23,975 nucleotides of DNA from DATGMS01 sp040905145 (GTDB taxonomy: Bacteria; Bacteroidota; Bacteroidia; Cytophagales; Cyclobacteriaceae). Under the pieces are notes generated by a model. That model made no database searches. It saw only the letters and a list, made by a program, of their open reading frames with translations, and had not been told where the DNA came from. Made by a program: the position numbers and the translations under genes. The stretch lies in the NCBI GenBank assembly GCA_040905145.1, contig JBBDSC010000171.1, forward strand, positions 1-23,975, in the 5' to 3' direction. Within the stretch, counting starts at the first letter, position 1, and each line of letters begins with the position of its first letter. Of this stretch, positions 8,516-16,327 are shown one piece after another.

Positions 8516-8617
8516 GTTCTTTTGTTTTGCACGGGATCCTCAGCTCCCTTTGGTCAGTAAATAAAGTCCAAAGACTATTTTCACTGGTTATCAACGGATT
8601 TCCGATTATTTAGGTTC

Positions 8618-8688
8618 ACCACAGATTACTTGGATTCTCACAGATTGTTTTAATTATTTATTTGTGTGAATCTGCGACTATCTGTGGT
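8618..8688. repeat. Intergenic palindrome, ACCACAGATT family (copy 1, both arms)
   Basis: Left arm ACCACAGATTACTTGGATTC... (8618-8646) and right arm ending CTGCGACTATCTGTGGT (8660-8688) are imperfect inverted copies around a ~13-base AT loop. The family recurs at 11403-11454. It matches a dispersed intergenic element seen in many Bacteroidota genomes. Confidence 0.65.
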
Positions 8689-8725
8689 AAAATGGGTTTC
8701 ATCCATCACCCTCCCTACCATATAC

Positions 8726-10870
8726 TTAACCCACATCAGGAACCACTCCATTGGGAAGCATGGGGAGGTTGTTTAATTTTACCCCTGTGGCATCAAAAAT
8801 TGCATTACGAATGGCAGGCGCAACTCCTACAATAGGCGCTTCCCCTGCCCCCGCAGAAGGAAGGTCCTTCCTATCCACCAAAACAATTTCCAGTTCGGGA
8901 GTATCCTGAAAACGTGGCACCTGATAGCTTAACAACGAGGGGTTCAAAATTTCCCCTTCTTTAAAATCTACGGCCTCAAACATCGCACCTCCCAAGCCTT
9001 GCAGGATACATCCCACCACCTGGCTTTTCAAATGTGCGGGGTTGATAATGGCACCGCATTCAAATGCCGCCGCTAACCGTAGGATTTTTACCTCACGGGA
9101 AGATGGATGGACCTGAACCTCAGCACAGGTGGCCACATACCCACCCTTTACCGCACCACAGGCTATCCCGAATCCATGTCCTGTCGGCTTTGACTGATTC
9201 CAACCAAATGCTTGGGCAGTCGCTTCCAAAACAGCTATCAGCCGGTCATCCTTTAGATTTTGAAGCCGGAATTTCAGAGGGTCCGTTTGGTTCATTACAG
9301 CCATATCGTTCATTTGGCATTCGTGGGCAAAAATATTTGCCGTAGAAGCCAACGCACGATAGGACCCCTGCCGAAGGGGTGAGCGGGAACTATGAAAATG
9401 GGTGTTCCTGACACCGGCCTCATAGGGAGCTTCAATACCCGCTGAGCCGGAATTGTAATTATGGAATTCCCAGGAAGCTAAATCGCCATCACTTCCAAGG
9501 GCGCTTTTTACTTCGATGACTCCTGCAGGCCTAAAATAGGCCCATTTGAATTCCTCCTCCCGGCTCCAAAGCACTTTTACAGGTTTACCGACTTCTTTGG
9601 CCAACCGTGCAGCTTCTATCCCCGCTTCGCCGGTGTGTTTTCCCCCATATCCCGATCCGGTATCGGGCATAATGACCCGGATATTTTCTTTGGGAATCCC
9701 AAAAACCTCCTCCAATTCCTCCTGAACCCCAAATGGACGTTGGGTCCCTGTCCAAACCGTCAGCTGATCACCTTCCCATTGGGCGAGGCCAGCCCGGGGT
9801 TCCAAAGGCGCATGGGCAATATAATCTATATGAAAAGTCTGTTCAAGTTGAAGGTTCGAACCCTGAAAAGCTTCTTCCACCTCTGCTTTTTGCTCCTTTT
9901 GTTCTCCCTGGTCTTTTAAGTATTGAAACAGTTCTTTCCTGGATGGCTGGGGGCTTTTTCCCCACTCCGCCTCAATCATCGCAAGTGCTACGGCAGCGGA
10001 TTGGCTATCTGGGGCAGTTACCCCTATAAAATCACCGTCCTGAATAACAGTTACCCCTGGAAGTTGTTTCGCTTTTTCCGTATCCACTCTCTCTAAACTG
10101 GCTCCATTGGCAGGAGCCCGGAGGATCTTTCCGTAAAGCATGTCTGGCAGTTTCATGTCTGAAACATACTTGTGCCTGCCAGTGATAAAATCCCTTCCAT
10201 TGACCTTGGAAACTGAAGTTCCTGCTATTTTCCATTGTTCAGGTGAGATAACGGCAACTTCTTCATTCACCTTTTGAAGGAGTTTTTTACCTTTGACCAA
10301 ATCACCATAACTTAATTTGTCGCCATTGCCTGGGTGATGTATAAAGCCTTTTTCCATTTGTAGGGATCCATTCTCCACTTTCCATTCCTGGGAGGCCATT
10401 TCTGTAAGCAGTTCCCTGACAGAGGCAGCTGCTTTCCTTAATTTTGGACCCATTTGTGGAGTGGTAAGGCTTCCGTAGGTACCCCGATCGTAGGGAGTCA
10501 ACCGGGTATCTCCCATCACCATTTCAATTGCCGCAACAGGCACAAAAAGTTCCTCCGCCACAATTTGGGCAAGGGAAGTCCGGATATTCTGTCCTACTTC
10601 CACTTTACCGGTAAATACGGTGATTTTCCCCTCTTCATTGATATGTATCCATGCAGCAATGGTATCCTCGGCAAGGGATTTTTCTTTGGTATCCAGGTTG
10701 CCCAATACCTCAGAGGCCAAGACATCGGTGAAAACCAAAAAAGCGGCTATCCCGCCTCCCATTTGTTTAAAAAAGCTACGCCTGCTTAAAGGGCTTTTAA
10801 AAGCAGGGGTTTCATAAAGCTCGTATTGTTCCGGGTAATGGGCCGTATCTTCTACTTCTGGCTTTTTCAT
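8726..10870 (-). CDS. Molybdopterin-binding subunit of a xanthine dehydrogenase/isoquinoline 1-oxidoreductase-type hydroxylase
   Basis: 714-residue large subunit of a molybdenum hydroxylase, probably oxidising an aldehyde or N-heterocycle in the periplasm. A twin-arginine signal is clear: SRRSFFKQ with R30 R31 followed by a hydrophobic GGGIAAFLVF stretch. Cofactor and active-site blocks: GTYGSLTTPQ, PDTGSGYGGKHTGEA, the AHAPLEPRAGLAQW block, RQGSYRALAS, and near the end GAGEAP whose Glu (about 677) aligns with the family's catalytic base. Size and layout fit the IorB-like two-subunit group rather than three-subunit CO/xanthine dehydrogenases; no FAD subunit is nearby. It follows the [2Fe-2S] gene after 11 bases, so the two are an operon. 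Substrate not deducible. Confidence 0.93.
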   Translation of the reverse strand: MKKPEVEDTAHYPEQYELYETPAFKSPLSRRSFFKQMGGGIAAFLVFTDVLASEVLGNLDTKEKSLAEDTIAAWIHINEEGKITVFTGKVEVGQNIRTSLAQIVAEELFVPVAAIEMVMGDTRLTPYDRGTYGSLTTPQMGPKLRKAAASVRELLTEMASQEWKVENGSLQMEKGFIHHPGNGDKLSYGDLVKGKKLLQKVNEEVAVISPEQWKIAGTSVSKVNGRDFITGRHKYVSDMKLPDMLYGKILRAPANGASLERVDTEKAKQLPGVTVIQDGDFIGVTAPDSQSAAVALAMIEAEWGKSPQPSRKELFQYLKDQGEQKEQKAEVEEAFQGSNLQLEQTFHIDYIAHAPLEPRAGLAQWEGDQLTVWTGTQRPFGVQEELEEVFGIPKENIRVIMPDTGSGYGGKHTGEAGIEAARLAKEVGKPVKVLWSREEEFKWAYFRPAGVIEVKSALGSDGDLASWEFHNYNSGSAGIEAPYEAGVRNTHFHSSRSPLRQGSYRALASTANIFAHECQMNDMAVMNQTDPLKFRLQNLKDDRLIAVLEATAQAFGWNQSKPTGHGFGIACGAVKGGYVATCAEVQVHPSSREVKILRLAAAFECGAIINPAHLKSQVVGCILQGLGGAMFEAVDFKEGEILNPSLLSYQVPRFQDTPELEIVLVDRKDLPSAGAGEAPIVGVAPAIRNAIFDATGVKLNNLPMLPNGVVPDVG

Positions 10871-10881
10871 AATACATCTGC

Positions 10882-11331
10882 TTAAATTTTACCTGCCTTA
10901 CTGATCGCATGGATAATTTGGGGATAGGTACAACACCTGCAAATATTGCCTTGCATGGATTCCATTATTTCCTGTTTGGAAGGGTTGGGATTCTTCTCCA
11001 CAAGAGCCACCGCGGACATGATCATCCCCGGGGCACAATACCCACACTGAAAGACATCCTCCTCCAAAAAAACCTGTTGTACGGCATGCAATCGTCCGTT
11101 TTTTTCCAACCCCTCTACAGTGGTCACTTTTTTGTCCTGTACACTTGCCACAGGGGTAATGCAGGAAATAGCAGGCGTACCATTGATGAGCACTTTGCAG
11201 GCCCCACAGGCCCCCTCTCCGCACCCATATTTTGTTCCGGTAAGATCCATCTGCTCCCTAAGCACCTCCAAGAGGCTGGGGTTCCCAGTGGCTTTTACAG
11301 TATAATCCTTGTCATTTACGTTGATCTTCAT
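10882..11331 (-). CDS. [2Fe-2S] subunit of the molybdenum hydroxylase
   Basis: 149-residue iron-sulfur subunit that carries electrons away from the molybdenum centre. The ATG at 11329-11331 is preferred to one 48 bases upstream because family members begin with a ferredoxin fold at once (MKINVNDKDY) and the added stretch is unlike them. Plant-type cluster ligands are C37, C42, C45, C57 (YGCGEGACGACKV...SC); the second, helical cluster uses C96, C99, C131, C133 (FQCGYCAPGM and ICRC). It has no Tat signal, so it likely rides out with the large subunit encoded just downstream. First gene of the two-gene operon. Confidence 0.93.
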   Translation of the reverse strand: MKINVNDKDYTVKATGNPSLLEVLREQMDLTGTKYGCGEGACGACKVLINGTPAISCITPVASVQDKKVTTVEGLEKNGRLHAVQQVFLEEDVFQCGYCAPGMIMSAVALVEKNPNPSKQEIMESMQGNICRCCTYPQIIHAISKAGKI

Positions 11332-11402
11332 AGGTCTTTCAGATAAAAATAAATGTAATAAAAATAATATAGACAACAAAATAACCTGAAATCTTCTCCC
11401 TT

Positions 11403-11454
11403 ATCTGTGTTAATCCGTGCCTATCTGTGGTTGGTCTTTCTGTACCACAGATTA
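11403..11454. repeat. Intergenic palindrome, ACCACAGATT family (copy 2, partial)
   Basis: One arm ATCTGTGTTAATCCGTGC...ATCTGTGGT (11403-11431) matches the right arm of the copy at 8660-8688, followed at 11444 by the start of an inverted arm, ACCACAGATTA. The second arm is cut short. It lies upstream of the hydroxylase operon. Confidence 0.6.
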
Positions 11455-11487
11455 CCCAATTAATAGTAAGATATCAGCATTTGATCT

Positions 11488-12123
11488 TCACCTTGTGAGG
11501 TCGTAGATATCTTTAATATCTTTTAAAATGCCTTCGAAATTAATATTAAGGTCAATAATCCTTCCGGTGCTTATATCAAACACCCATCCGTGCACTTCGG
11601 GGTATCCATGCTCCAGGTTTTGTAATTGTACAGCAGCCGTTTTAATCACATTGACACATTGCTCTTCTACGTTGAGTTCAACCAACCTATCATACCTCTT
11701 TTTTTCATCGGTTATGGCGTTAAGTTCCGCTTTATGAAGCCGATAAACATCCCTAATATTCCGCAACCATGGATTAAGTATTCCCAGATCCTGCGGTTTC
11801 ATGGCAGCCTTCACCCCTCCACAGTTATAATGTCCGCACACAATGATGTGCTTTATTTTCAGGTGCTTAATGGAATAATTGATAACAGACATGACGTTGA
11901 GATCGGTATTATTGATCAGGTTGCCAATATTTCGATGAACAAATACCTCCCCTGGTCCTAAGCCCATTAATTCTTCTGCCGTTACCCTGCTGTCGCTACA
12001 GCCAATGTACAAATATTCCGGGTTTTGATCCTTGGCCAATTGCTCAAAAAAATCCGCATTGCTCCCGATCTTTTCCTCAATCCATTTGCGGTTGTTTTCA
12101 AATAATTCATGGTAAGAGGTCAT
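11488..12123 (-). CDS. Beta-class carbonic anhydrase
   Basis: 211-residue cytoplasmic enzyme (no signal peptide) that hydrates carbon dioxide to bicarbonate. Zinc ligands and active-site pair are present: C42, D44 and R46 in GCSDSRVTAEE, then H98 and C101 in CGHYNCGGVKAAM. Further family blocks are FVHRNIGNLI (61-70) and, near the end, EVHGWVFDISTGRI. Full length for the family. A lone gene: the neighbours on the same strand are separated by about 65 and 155 bases and are unrelated. Confidence 0.96.
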   Translation of the reverse strand: MTSYHELFENNRKWIEEKIGSNADFFEQLAKDQNPEYLYIGCSDSRVTAEELMGLGPGEVFVHRNIGNLINNTDLNVMSVINYSIKHLKIKHIIVCGHYNCGGVKAAMKPQDLGILNPWLRNIRDVYRLHKAELNAITDEKKRYDRLVELNVEEQCVNVIKTAAVQLQNLEHGYPEVHGWVFDISTGRIIDLNINFEGILKDIKDIYDLTR

Positions 12124-12188
12124 CGTATCTTTGATTATTCTATTTTATTTGTTCAAAAAACTGCTCCAAATACAACTTCTTTATTTTG

Positions 12189-13133
12189 TCAGAAAACATT
12201 CACTATGATTTTTCCTCTTGTTTTGCCCGTCTCTATTTGCTGATGAGCTTCAGCGAACTGTTCAAATGAAAACTGGTGGGAAATATGGGTTTTAACAATA
12301 CCATCCATTAATAAAGCTGCAATTTGTGCCATATCTGCACCGCTCGAATGCACCAGGTAATTTTTTGCCAGCGCTTTTTTTTCTTCAATAATTGCATGAT
12401 GGTCATCTTTCACACCCCCTACAATGGATATCAAAATGCCTCCCGGTTTTAAAACTTCCAATGATTTTTTCGTGGTTTCCCCACTAATAGGATCGAAAAC
12501 CACCTCAATATCCTGCACTTCTTCCTCAAAATCTTGTTGTGTATAATCAATATGATCGTTGACACCTAACTCCTTTAAGAACGATGCGTTGGAGGCAGAG
12601 GCTGTTCCTGTTATCCTGGCTCCTAAATGCCGTGCAATCTGCACCGCATAATGACCTACCCCACCTGCCGCTGCATGCATAAGGAGATGTTGCCCCGGCT
12701 GTATATTGATTTCTTGAACCAGCACCTGCCAGGCTGTAAGCGCAGCCAAAGAAGCTGCAGCCGCCTCTCCATGTGAAATAGTCCCCGGTTTCATCGCCAG
12801 GTGATCTTCCGGTGCAGCTACATATTCCGCATAGGCTTTTCCGTGACCGGGGAAATTGACCATACCAAATACCGCATCCCCTGCTTTAAATCCTTTTACC
12901 TCATTTCCAACTGATTGGACTATACCTGAAATATCCCAGCCCAAAATAATGGGCTTCTGCTCTTTAAGTGAGTTATAAAGAGCCCCGCCTTTCCGGGTTT
13001 TGACATCAACCGGATTGATGCCAATGGCATGGACCTGTACCAGCACCTCCTTGGATTTGGGGCGGGGAACAGGTATTTCCCTCAAGGAAAAAATTTCTGT
13101 TCCACCCGAATCGTTAAGAATAACCGCTTTCAT
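12189..13133 (-). CDS. NAD(P)-dependent medium-chain (MDR) oxidoreductase, quinone-reductase/enoyl-reductase type
   Basis: 314-residue zinc-independent MDR enzyme. The N-terminal GroES-like part (about 1-120) includes GINPVDVKTRKG and PIILGWDISGIV; the nucleotide-binding motif HAAAGGVGHYAVQIA spans about 153-167; and the C-terminal RGKIIVNVF is typical. No zinc-ligand cysteines occur in the structural lobe, pointing to quinone oxidoreductase-like enzymes that use NADPH. The actual substrate is unknown. Not obviously in an operon with the carbonic anhydrase gene that follows 65 bases on. Confidence 0.9.
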   Translation of the reverse strand: MKAVILNDSGGTEIFSLREIPVPRPKSKEVLVQVHAIGINPVDVKTRKGGALYNSLKEQKPIILGWDISGIVQSVGNEVKGFKAGDAVFGMVNFPGHGKAYAEYVAAPEDHLAMKPGTISHGEAAAASLAALTAWQVLVQEINIQPGQHLLMHAAAGGVGHYAVQIARHLGARITGTASASNASFLKELGVNDHIDYTQQDFEEEVQDIEVVFDPISGETTKKSLEVLKPGGILISIVGGVKDDHHAIIEEKKALAKNYLVHSSGADMAQIAALLMDGIVKTHISHQFSFEQFAEAHQQIETGKTRGKIIVNVF

Positions 13134-13206
13134 TTGTATATTTTTTGATTTCTAAAGGATACGATTCGCATGCATTTACTATACCTTTATAGTTTCTATA
13201 TTTTTT

Positions 13207-13294
13207 AACCACTAAGCGCACAATGGGTTGCACAAAGTAACACGAAGAAGGCTTTGTGGAACTTGGTGCAAATCTTTGTGATCCTTGTGGTTAA
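13207..13294. repeat. Intergenic palindrome, AACCACTAAG family
   Basis: Starts AACCACTAAGCGCAC and ends TGTGATCCTTGTGGTTA, with AACACGAAGAAGGCTTTGTG in the middle: an imperfect inverted repeat of about 88 bases matching a dispersed element common in Bacteroidota. Distinct from the ACCACAGATT family but similar in size and placement. Confidence 0.6.
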
Positions 13295-13302
13295 CTTTTT
13301 GG

Positions 13303-13321
13303 CCCCGATTCTTTATCGGGG
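13303..13321. terminator. Perfect 7-bp hairpin next to the AACCACTAAG repeat
   Basis: CCCCGAT (13303-13309), loop TCTTT, ATCGGGG (13315-13321). No T tract follows on the + strand, so terminator function is uncertain; it could belong to the repeat element. Confidence 0.35.
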
Positions 13322-13712
13322 GAATCTCGCTGAAATATTCATCCCCGGTGTGTATGATACTATTTTATGGCCATTTTATATAATTCTATAGTTAAAACAA
13401 ATATATTAAATATTTTTTTAGATCACTGAATATAGCAACTTCTTCCCCAACTACTGAATAAAGATTAGAGATAAAGGAACCTTTTAATTTAAGCTAATAA
13501 AGTTCAATGGTTTTCATTCAAGTTCCTAAAAGGATGCATAATCCTCAATATGTTGCTCACCATAAACACTTGGTATACCTAACAATAAATAAATAACCCA
13601 GATAGCATAAAAAGGAAATATTCAATTTCAGCATATTTCTTGTGGCCGAATTACCTGTCTGCTAATCTTAGGCCAGTACCAAAGAGAATATAACGAGTAA
13701 AACCACAGGACT
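13322..13712. other. AT-rich intergenic region upstream of the ChaB-like gene
   Basis: About 390 bases without a plausible gene on either strand. It must hold the promoters for the rightward ChaB-like gene and, together with the repeat, for the leftward MDR gene. No specific site was identified. Confidence 0.4.
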
Positions 13713-13943
13713 ATGCCTTACGATAAAATTTCAGAATTACCGGACCAGGTAAAAAATGTACTGCCTCATCATGGACAGGAAATATACCAGGAAGCTTATA
13801 ATAATGCATGGGATGAATATAAAAAACCTTCAGACAGAAAAGGGGATAGCACTAGGGAAGAGACGGCCCATAAAGTAGCCTGGAGTGCTGTTAAAAAAAA
13901 ATACAAAAAGAACAAAGCGGGGGATTGGGTAGAGAAAAAATGA
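13713..13943 (+). CDS. ChaB-family small protein
   Basis: 76 residues, lysine-rich, no signal peptide. The ChaB pattern is clear: LPDQVKNVLPHHGQEIYQEA (8-27), NNAWDEY, then ETAHKVAWSAVKKKY. ChaB was named as a regulator of a cation transporter in E. coli, but in many genomes it occurs as a free small protein whose role is unsettled. The next gene, the DUF2267 pseudogene, starts 71 bases downstream on the same strand, so they may be co-transcribed. Family call secure, function not. Confidence 0.88.
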   Translation: MPYDKISELPDQVKNVLPHHGQEIYQEAYNNAWDEYKKPSDRKGDSTREETAHKVAWSAVKKKYKKNKAGDWVEKK

Positions 13944-14013
13944 CAGCGCCTTCTGATAATGGAAGCATAAAATTAAAGGGGGAATTTTTGTTTAATCAAA
14001 AAGCAGTAAAATT

Positions 14014-14460
14014 ATGGACAACAGTAAACTTAATTTCGAGAAATATGTGCAGGAAGCCAATGAATATGTAAAACAATTAGCGGAAGACCTGGGACATCCT
14101 GAAGAAAAGGCACGGGTATTTATTGTGTGAAGCGCAGTGATGCATGCCATAAGGGAACGGATCCACATTGCGGAATCTTTTGATTTGATGTCCCAACTTC
14201 CTATACTGCTCAAAGGCATGTATGCCCACAATTGGAAGTTCCATGAAAGGCCACAATTGGACTATGATGATATTGAGGGCATGAAAATCCAGGTGAAAAA
14301 ATTCCAGGACCAATATGGAGAGCAAAAATTTGATTGGAGCAAATCCACCGAGGAAATAATATCCATCACCCTTCTTTCCCTTAGCAAATATCTCTCTGAA
14401 GGACAATTTGAACATATTAAAGGACAAATGCCCCCAGGGGTAAAACCTTTGTTTCCCTAG
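14014..14460 (+). pseudogene. DUF2267-family gene interrupted by an in-frame TGA
   Basis: Reading from the ATG at 14014-14016 gives 38 codons (ending EEKARVFIV), then TGA at 14128-14130, then the same frame continues to a TAG at 14458-14460, ending GQMPPGVKPLFP. The joined reading has the DUF2267 layout: FEKYVQEANEYVKQLAEDLG, then SAVMHAIRERI at the helix where family members usually read R-x-V-L-H-A-L-R-D-R. An arginine codon CGA changed to TGA would explain the stop. An ATG at 14137 could restart the last 107 codons. Either a real nonsense mutation or a sequencing error. Confidence 0.75.
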
Positions 14461-14473
14461 GATTGTAAAGAGT

Positions 14474-14500
14474 TAAAACAGGTGGATAGAGCCTGTTTTA
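14474..14500. terminator. Perfect 9-bp hairpin between converging genes
   Basis: TAAAACAGG (14474-14482), loop TGGATAGAG, CCTGTTTTA (14492-14500), just after the DUF2267 stop and just past the end of the leftward FISUMP array. The A-rich/T-rich arms suit a bidirectional terminator. Confidence 0.6.
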
Positions 14501-14522
14501 GCTTCTCTGCCAAAATCCAGCC

Positions 14523-14875
14523 GTTAATGCCGCAGATCCGGTATATAATCTGCCATATATGGCACAGTGCTCTGGATCCTCATCATAACACCAGCTATCA
14601 TCTGTGGCGTAATTCAGGTTCTCCGCCATCCAGGTCTGGTCACCTATTTTGACTGTTTTGTAAGTCTGCCCGTCACGGGATCGGTAAATATTCCGGTATC
14701 TGCCTGTCCATCTATTTCTATCCCTTCCTCAATCAGTTCAAATGCCCCCGGGGCCAGTTCAATGAAATTGGCACTGCCATTTACCGGGGCAAGTCTGAGA
14801 AAGAAATGGTAATGGTTGTATGCCTGTACGTATACCTGTCTGGTGATCAGCTTGTTTTCGAAGATTTCAGTATTT
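14523..14875 (-). pseudogene. Degraded FISUMP lipoprotein copy (remnant 1)
   Basis: The leftward reading matches the middle of the intact neighbours: NKLITRQVYVQAYNHYHFFL, then LAPVNGSANFIEL and EEGIEIDGQADTGIFTDP; one base is missing in GATCCCGTGACGGGCAG, after which the second frame continues IGDQTWMAENLNYATDD, WCYDEDPEHCAIYGRLY and SAALTA, where similarity stops. The first ~190 codons and the C-terminal tip are gone. Upstream of the matching part a further frame break and stop (TGA) occur. It is the most downstream unit of the array. Closest to gene 16328-17566 in the N-terminal part by eye. Confidence 0.85.
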
Positions 14876-14964
14876 AATCAGGTTTAATAATGAATTCGAA
14901 TCTTCTTTTATGGGGCTGTTGGCAAAACAGGTTGAAAACATAAAGAAGCCATCAACCATGATTT

Positions 14965-16236
14965 CTAATCCTTAATGCAACGACAAGAACTTAACTCAAA
15001 CTGTTCCCAAAAGTGCCAAGATAACTGCTCGTTATTATCCTCTAAATCAGTGAAAAAATAAAGCCAGCCCCACTCATCATCCCACAGCCTATCTGACCCC
15101 CACCACTGACCGGTACTTTCACGTTCATGGTAAAAATTACCAGGGAAACCTCTTTCACCATAGCCACCTGGAAGAGCTGAAAATCCACTTTCGTTGGTAG
15201 CTCCGGTATTGGGGGGGTTCCACTCTGTAGTGGCCTTCATCTTGCCCCCGGCAATCTCCCAACCTCCCAAATGATTGGCCAGTACCCCCCATTCCGCCCT
15301 ACTGGGCAAATGCCAGCCATCCGGACAAACGGTCAAAGCGACATCCCATCCATATAACCTGCCATATTTATCACAGTTGGCAGGATCCTCCTCATAACAA
15401 AAGCTGTCTTCTGTTTCGTAATTCAGATTCTCCGCCATCCAGGTGTGAATTCCAATTTGTACTGTTTTGTAAACCTGCCCGTCACGGGGGTCAGTGAAGG
15501 TCCCTGTTTCAGCTTCCCCTAAGGTTATCCCCACTGAAAAATACTCAAATCCCCCCAAGGCCAATTCAATAAAGTTGGCGTTGCCGTCAACCGGGGCGAG
15601 TTGGAGAAAAAAGCTGTAATGGTTATAGGCCTGTGCGTCAATTTCCCTGGTGATCAGCTGGTTCTGAAAGATATCCTTGATCTCCAAGGTCGGATTCAGC
15701 CCGTTTCTGACATAGACGAAATAGTGGCTGCCATCTTCCAACAGCCCCATTCCATAGGGATCAGCTCCGTGCCTGATTTCTAGGGAGCTGAGGTATTCGT
15801 TCCTGACCGTGATCAGCCCATAGTCGGTGGTGGCGTTCAGGGTAATGTCCAGGCTTTCCTCATTCAGGATGAATTCCCCTTCGATCAGGAACGGAAGGTA
15901 TCTTCTGAATTTCCCGCCTTCCACTTCCGAGGAATAACTATAGGAACCATAGGGAAGGGAAAGGGTAAAGCCCTCCCCGAATTCATTGGGATTGAAGTCC
16001 ATAGAATAGATCTGCCCGGTATTTTTGTCCGTGACTTCCAGCCTTGCCTGGTCCTTAAATATATGCTCCCAGGCAGAGGCCGCTTCCGTCCTGCCATGGG
16101 GCATATTCCCTGTAAAGGAATCTAGTGAAACTGCTTTGAATCTTACTTCTCCGGACGGGGACAGGATTTCCTGATCCATCTGGGAACATCCTAAAAGAAG
16201 AAAAGAAAGCATTAAACATAAGGTTGAATTTTTCAT
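14965..16236 (-). CDS. FISUMP-domain lipoprotein A
   Basis: 423 residues from the ATG at 16234-16236, chosen over one nine bases upstream because the paralogs start there. Lipoprotein signal with lipobox LLGC (Cys17). Residues about 28-235 are a conserved beta-rich region with no name known to me (GEVRFKAVS, then FSLPYGSY-like and ATTDYGLITV blocks). About 245-423 is a FISUMP domain (Fibrobacter succinogenes major paralogous domain): TDPRDGQVYKTVQIG, WMAENLNYET, YGRLYGW, CPDGWHLPS, NTGATNESGFSALPGG, QWWGSD and the terminal SCRCIKD. Paired cysteines suit an exported protein. The tip between ALPGG and SCRC is unlike the other copies. Role unknown; surface adhesin or glycan-binding is a guess. 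Confidence 0.9.
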   Translation of the reverse strand: MKNSTLCLMLSFLLLGCSQMDQEILSPSGEVRFKAVSLDSFTGNMPHGRTEAASAWEHIFKDQARLEVTDKNTGQIYSMDFNPNEFGEGFTLSLPYGSYSYSSEVEGGKFRRYLPFLIEGEFILNEESLDITLNATTDYGLITVRNEYLSSLEIRHGADPYGMGLLEDGSHYFVYVRNGLNPTLEIKDIFQNQLITREIDAQAYNHYSFFLQLAPVDGNANFIELALGGFEYFSVGITLGEAETGTFTDPRDGQVYKTVQIGIHTWMAENLNYETEDSFCYEEDPANCDKYGRLYGWDVALTVCPDGWHLPSRAEWGVLANHLGGWEIAGGKMKATTEWNPPNTGATNESGFSALPGGYGERGFPGNFYHERESTGQWWGSDRLWDDEWGWLYFFTDLEDNNEQLSWHFWEQFELSSCRCIKD

Positions 16237-16327
16237 GGCGGGCATATTTTTAATAGGAAAAAAGATATAATTTGAACCGGTACATTTTTTTAAGGCTGGG
16301 GCTAAAAATGTCCCTTAGACAAGTTTT

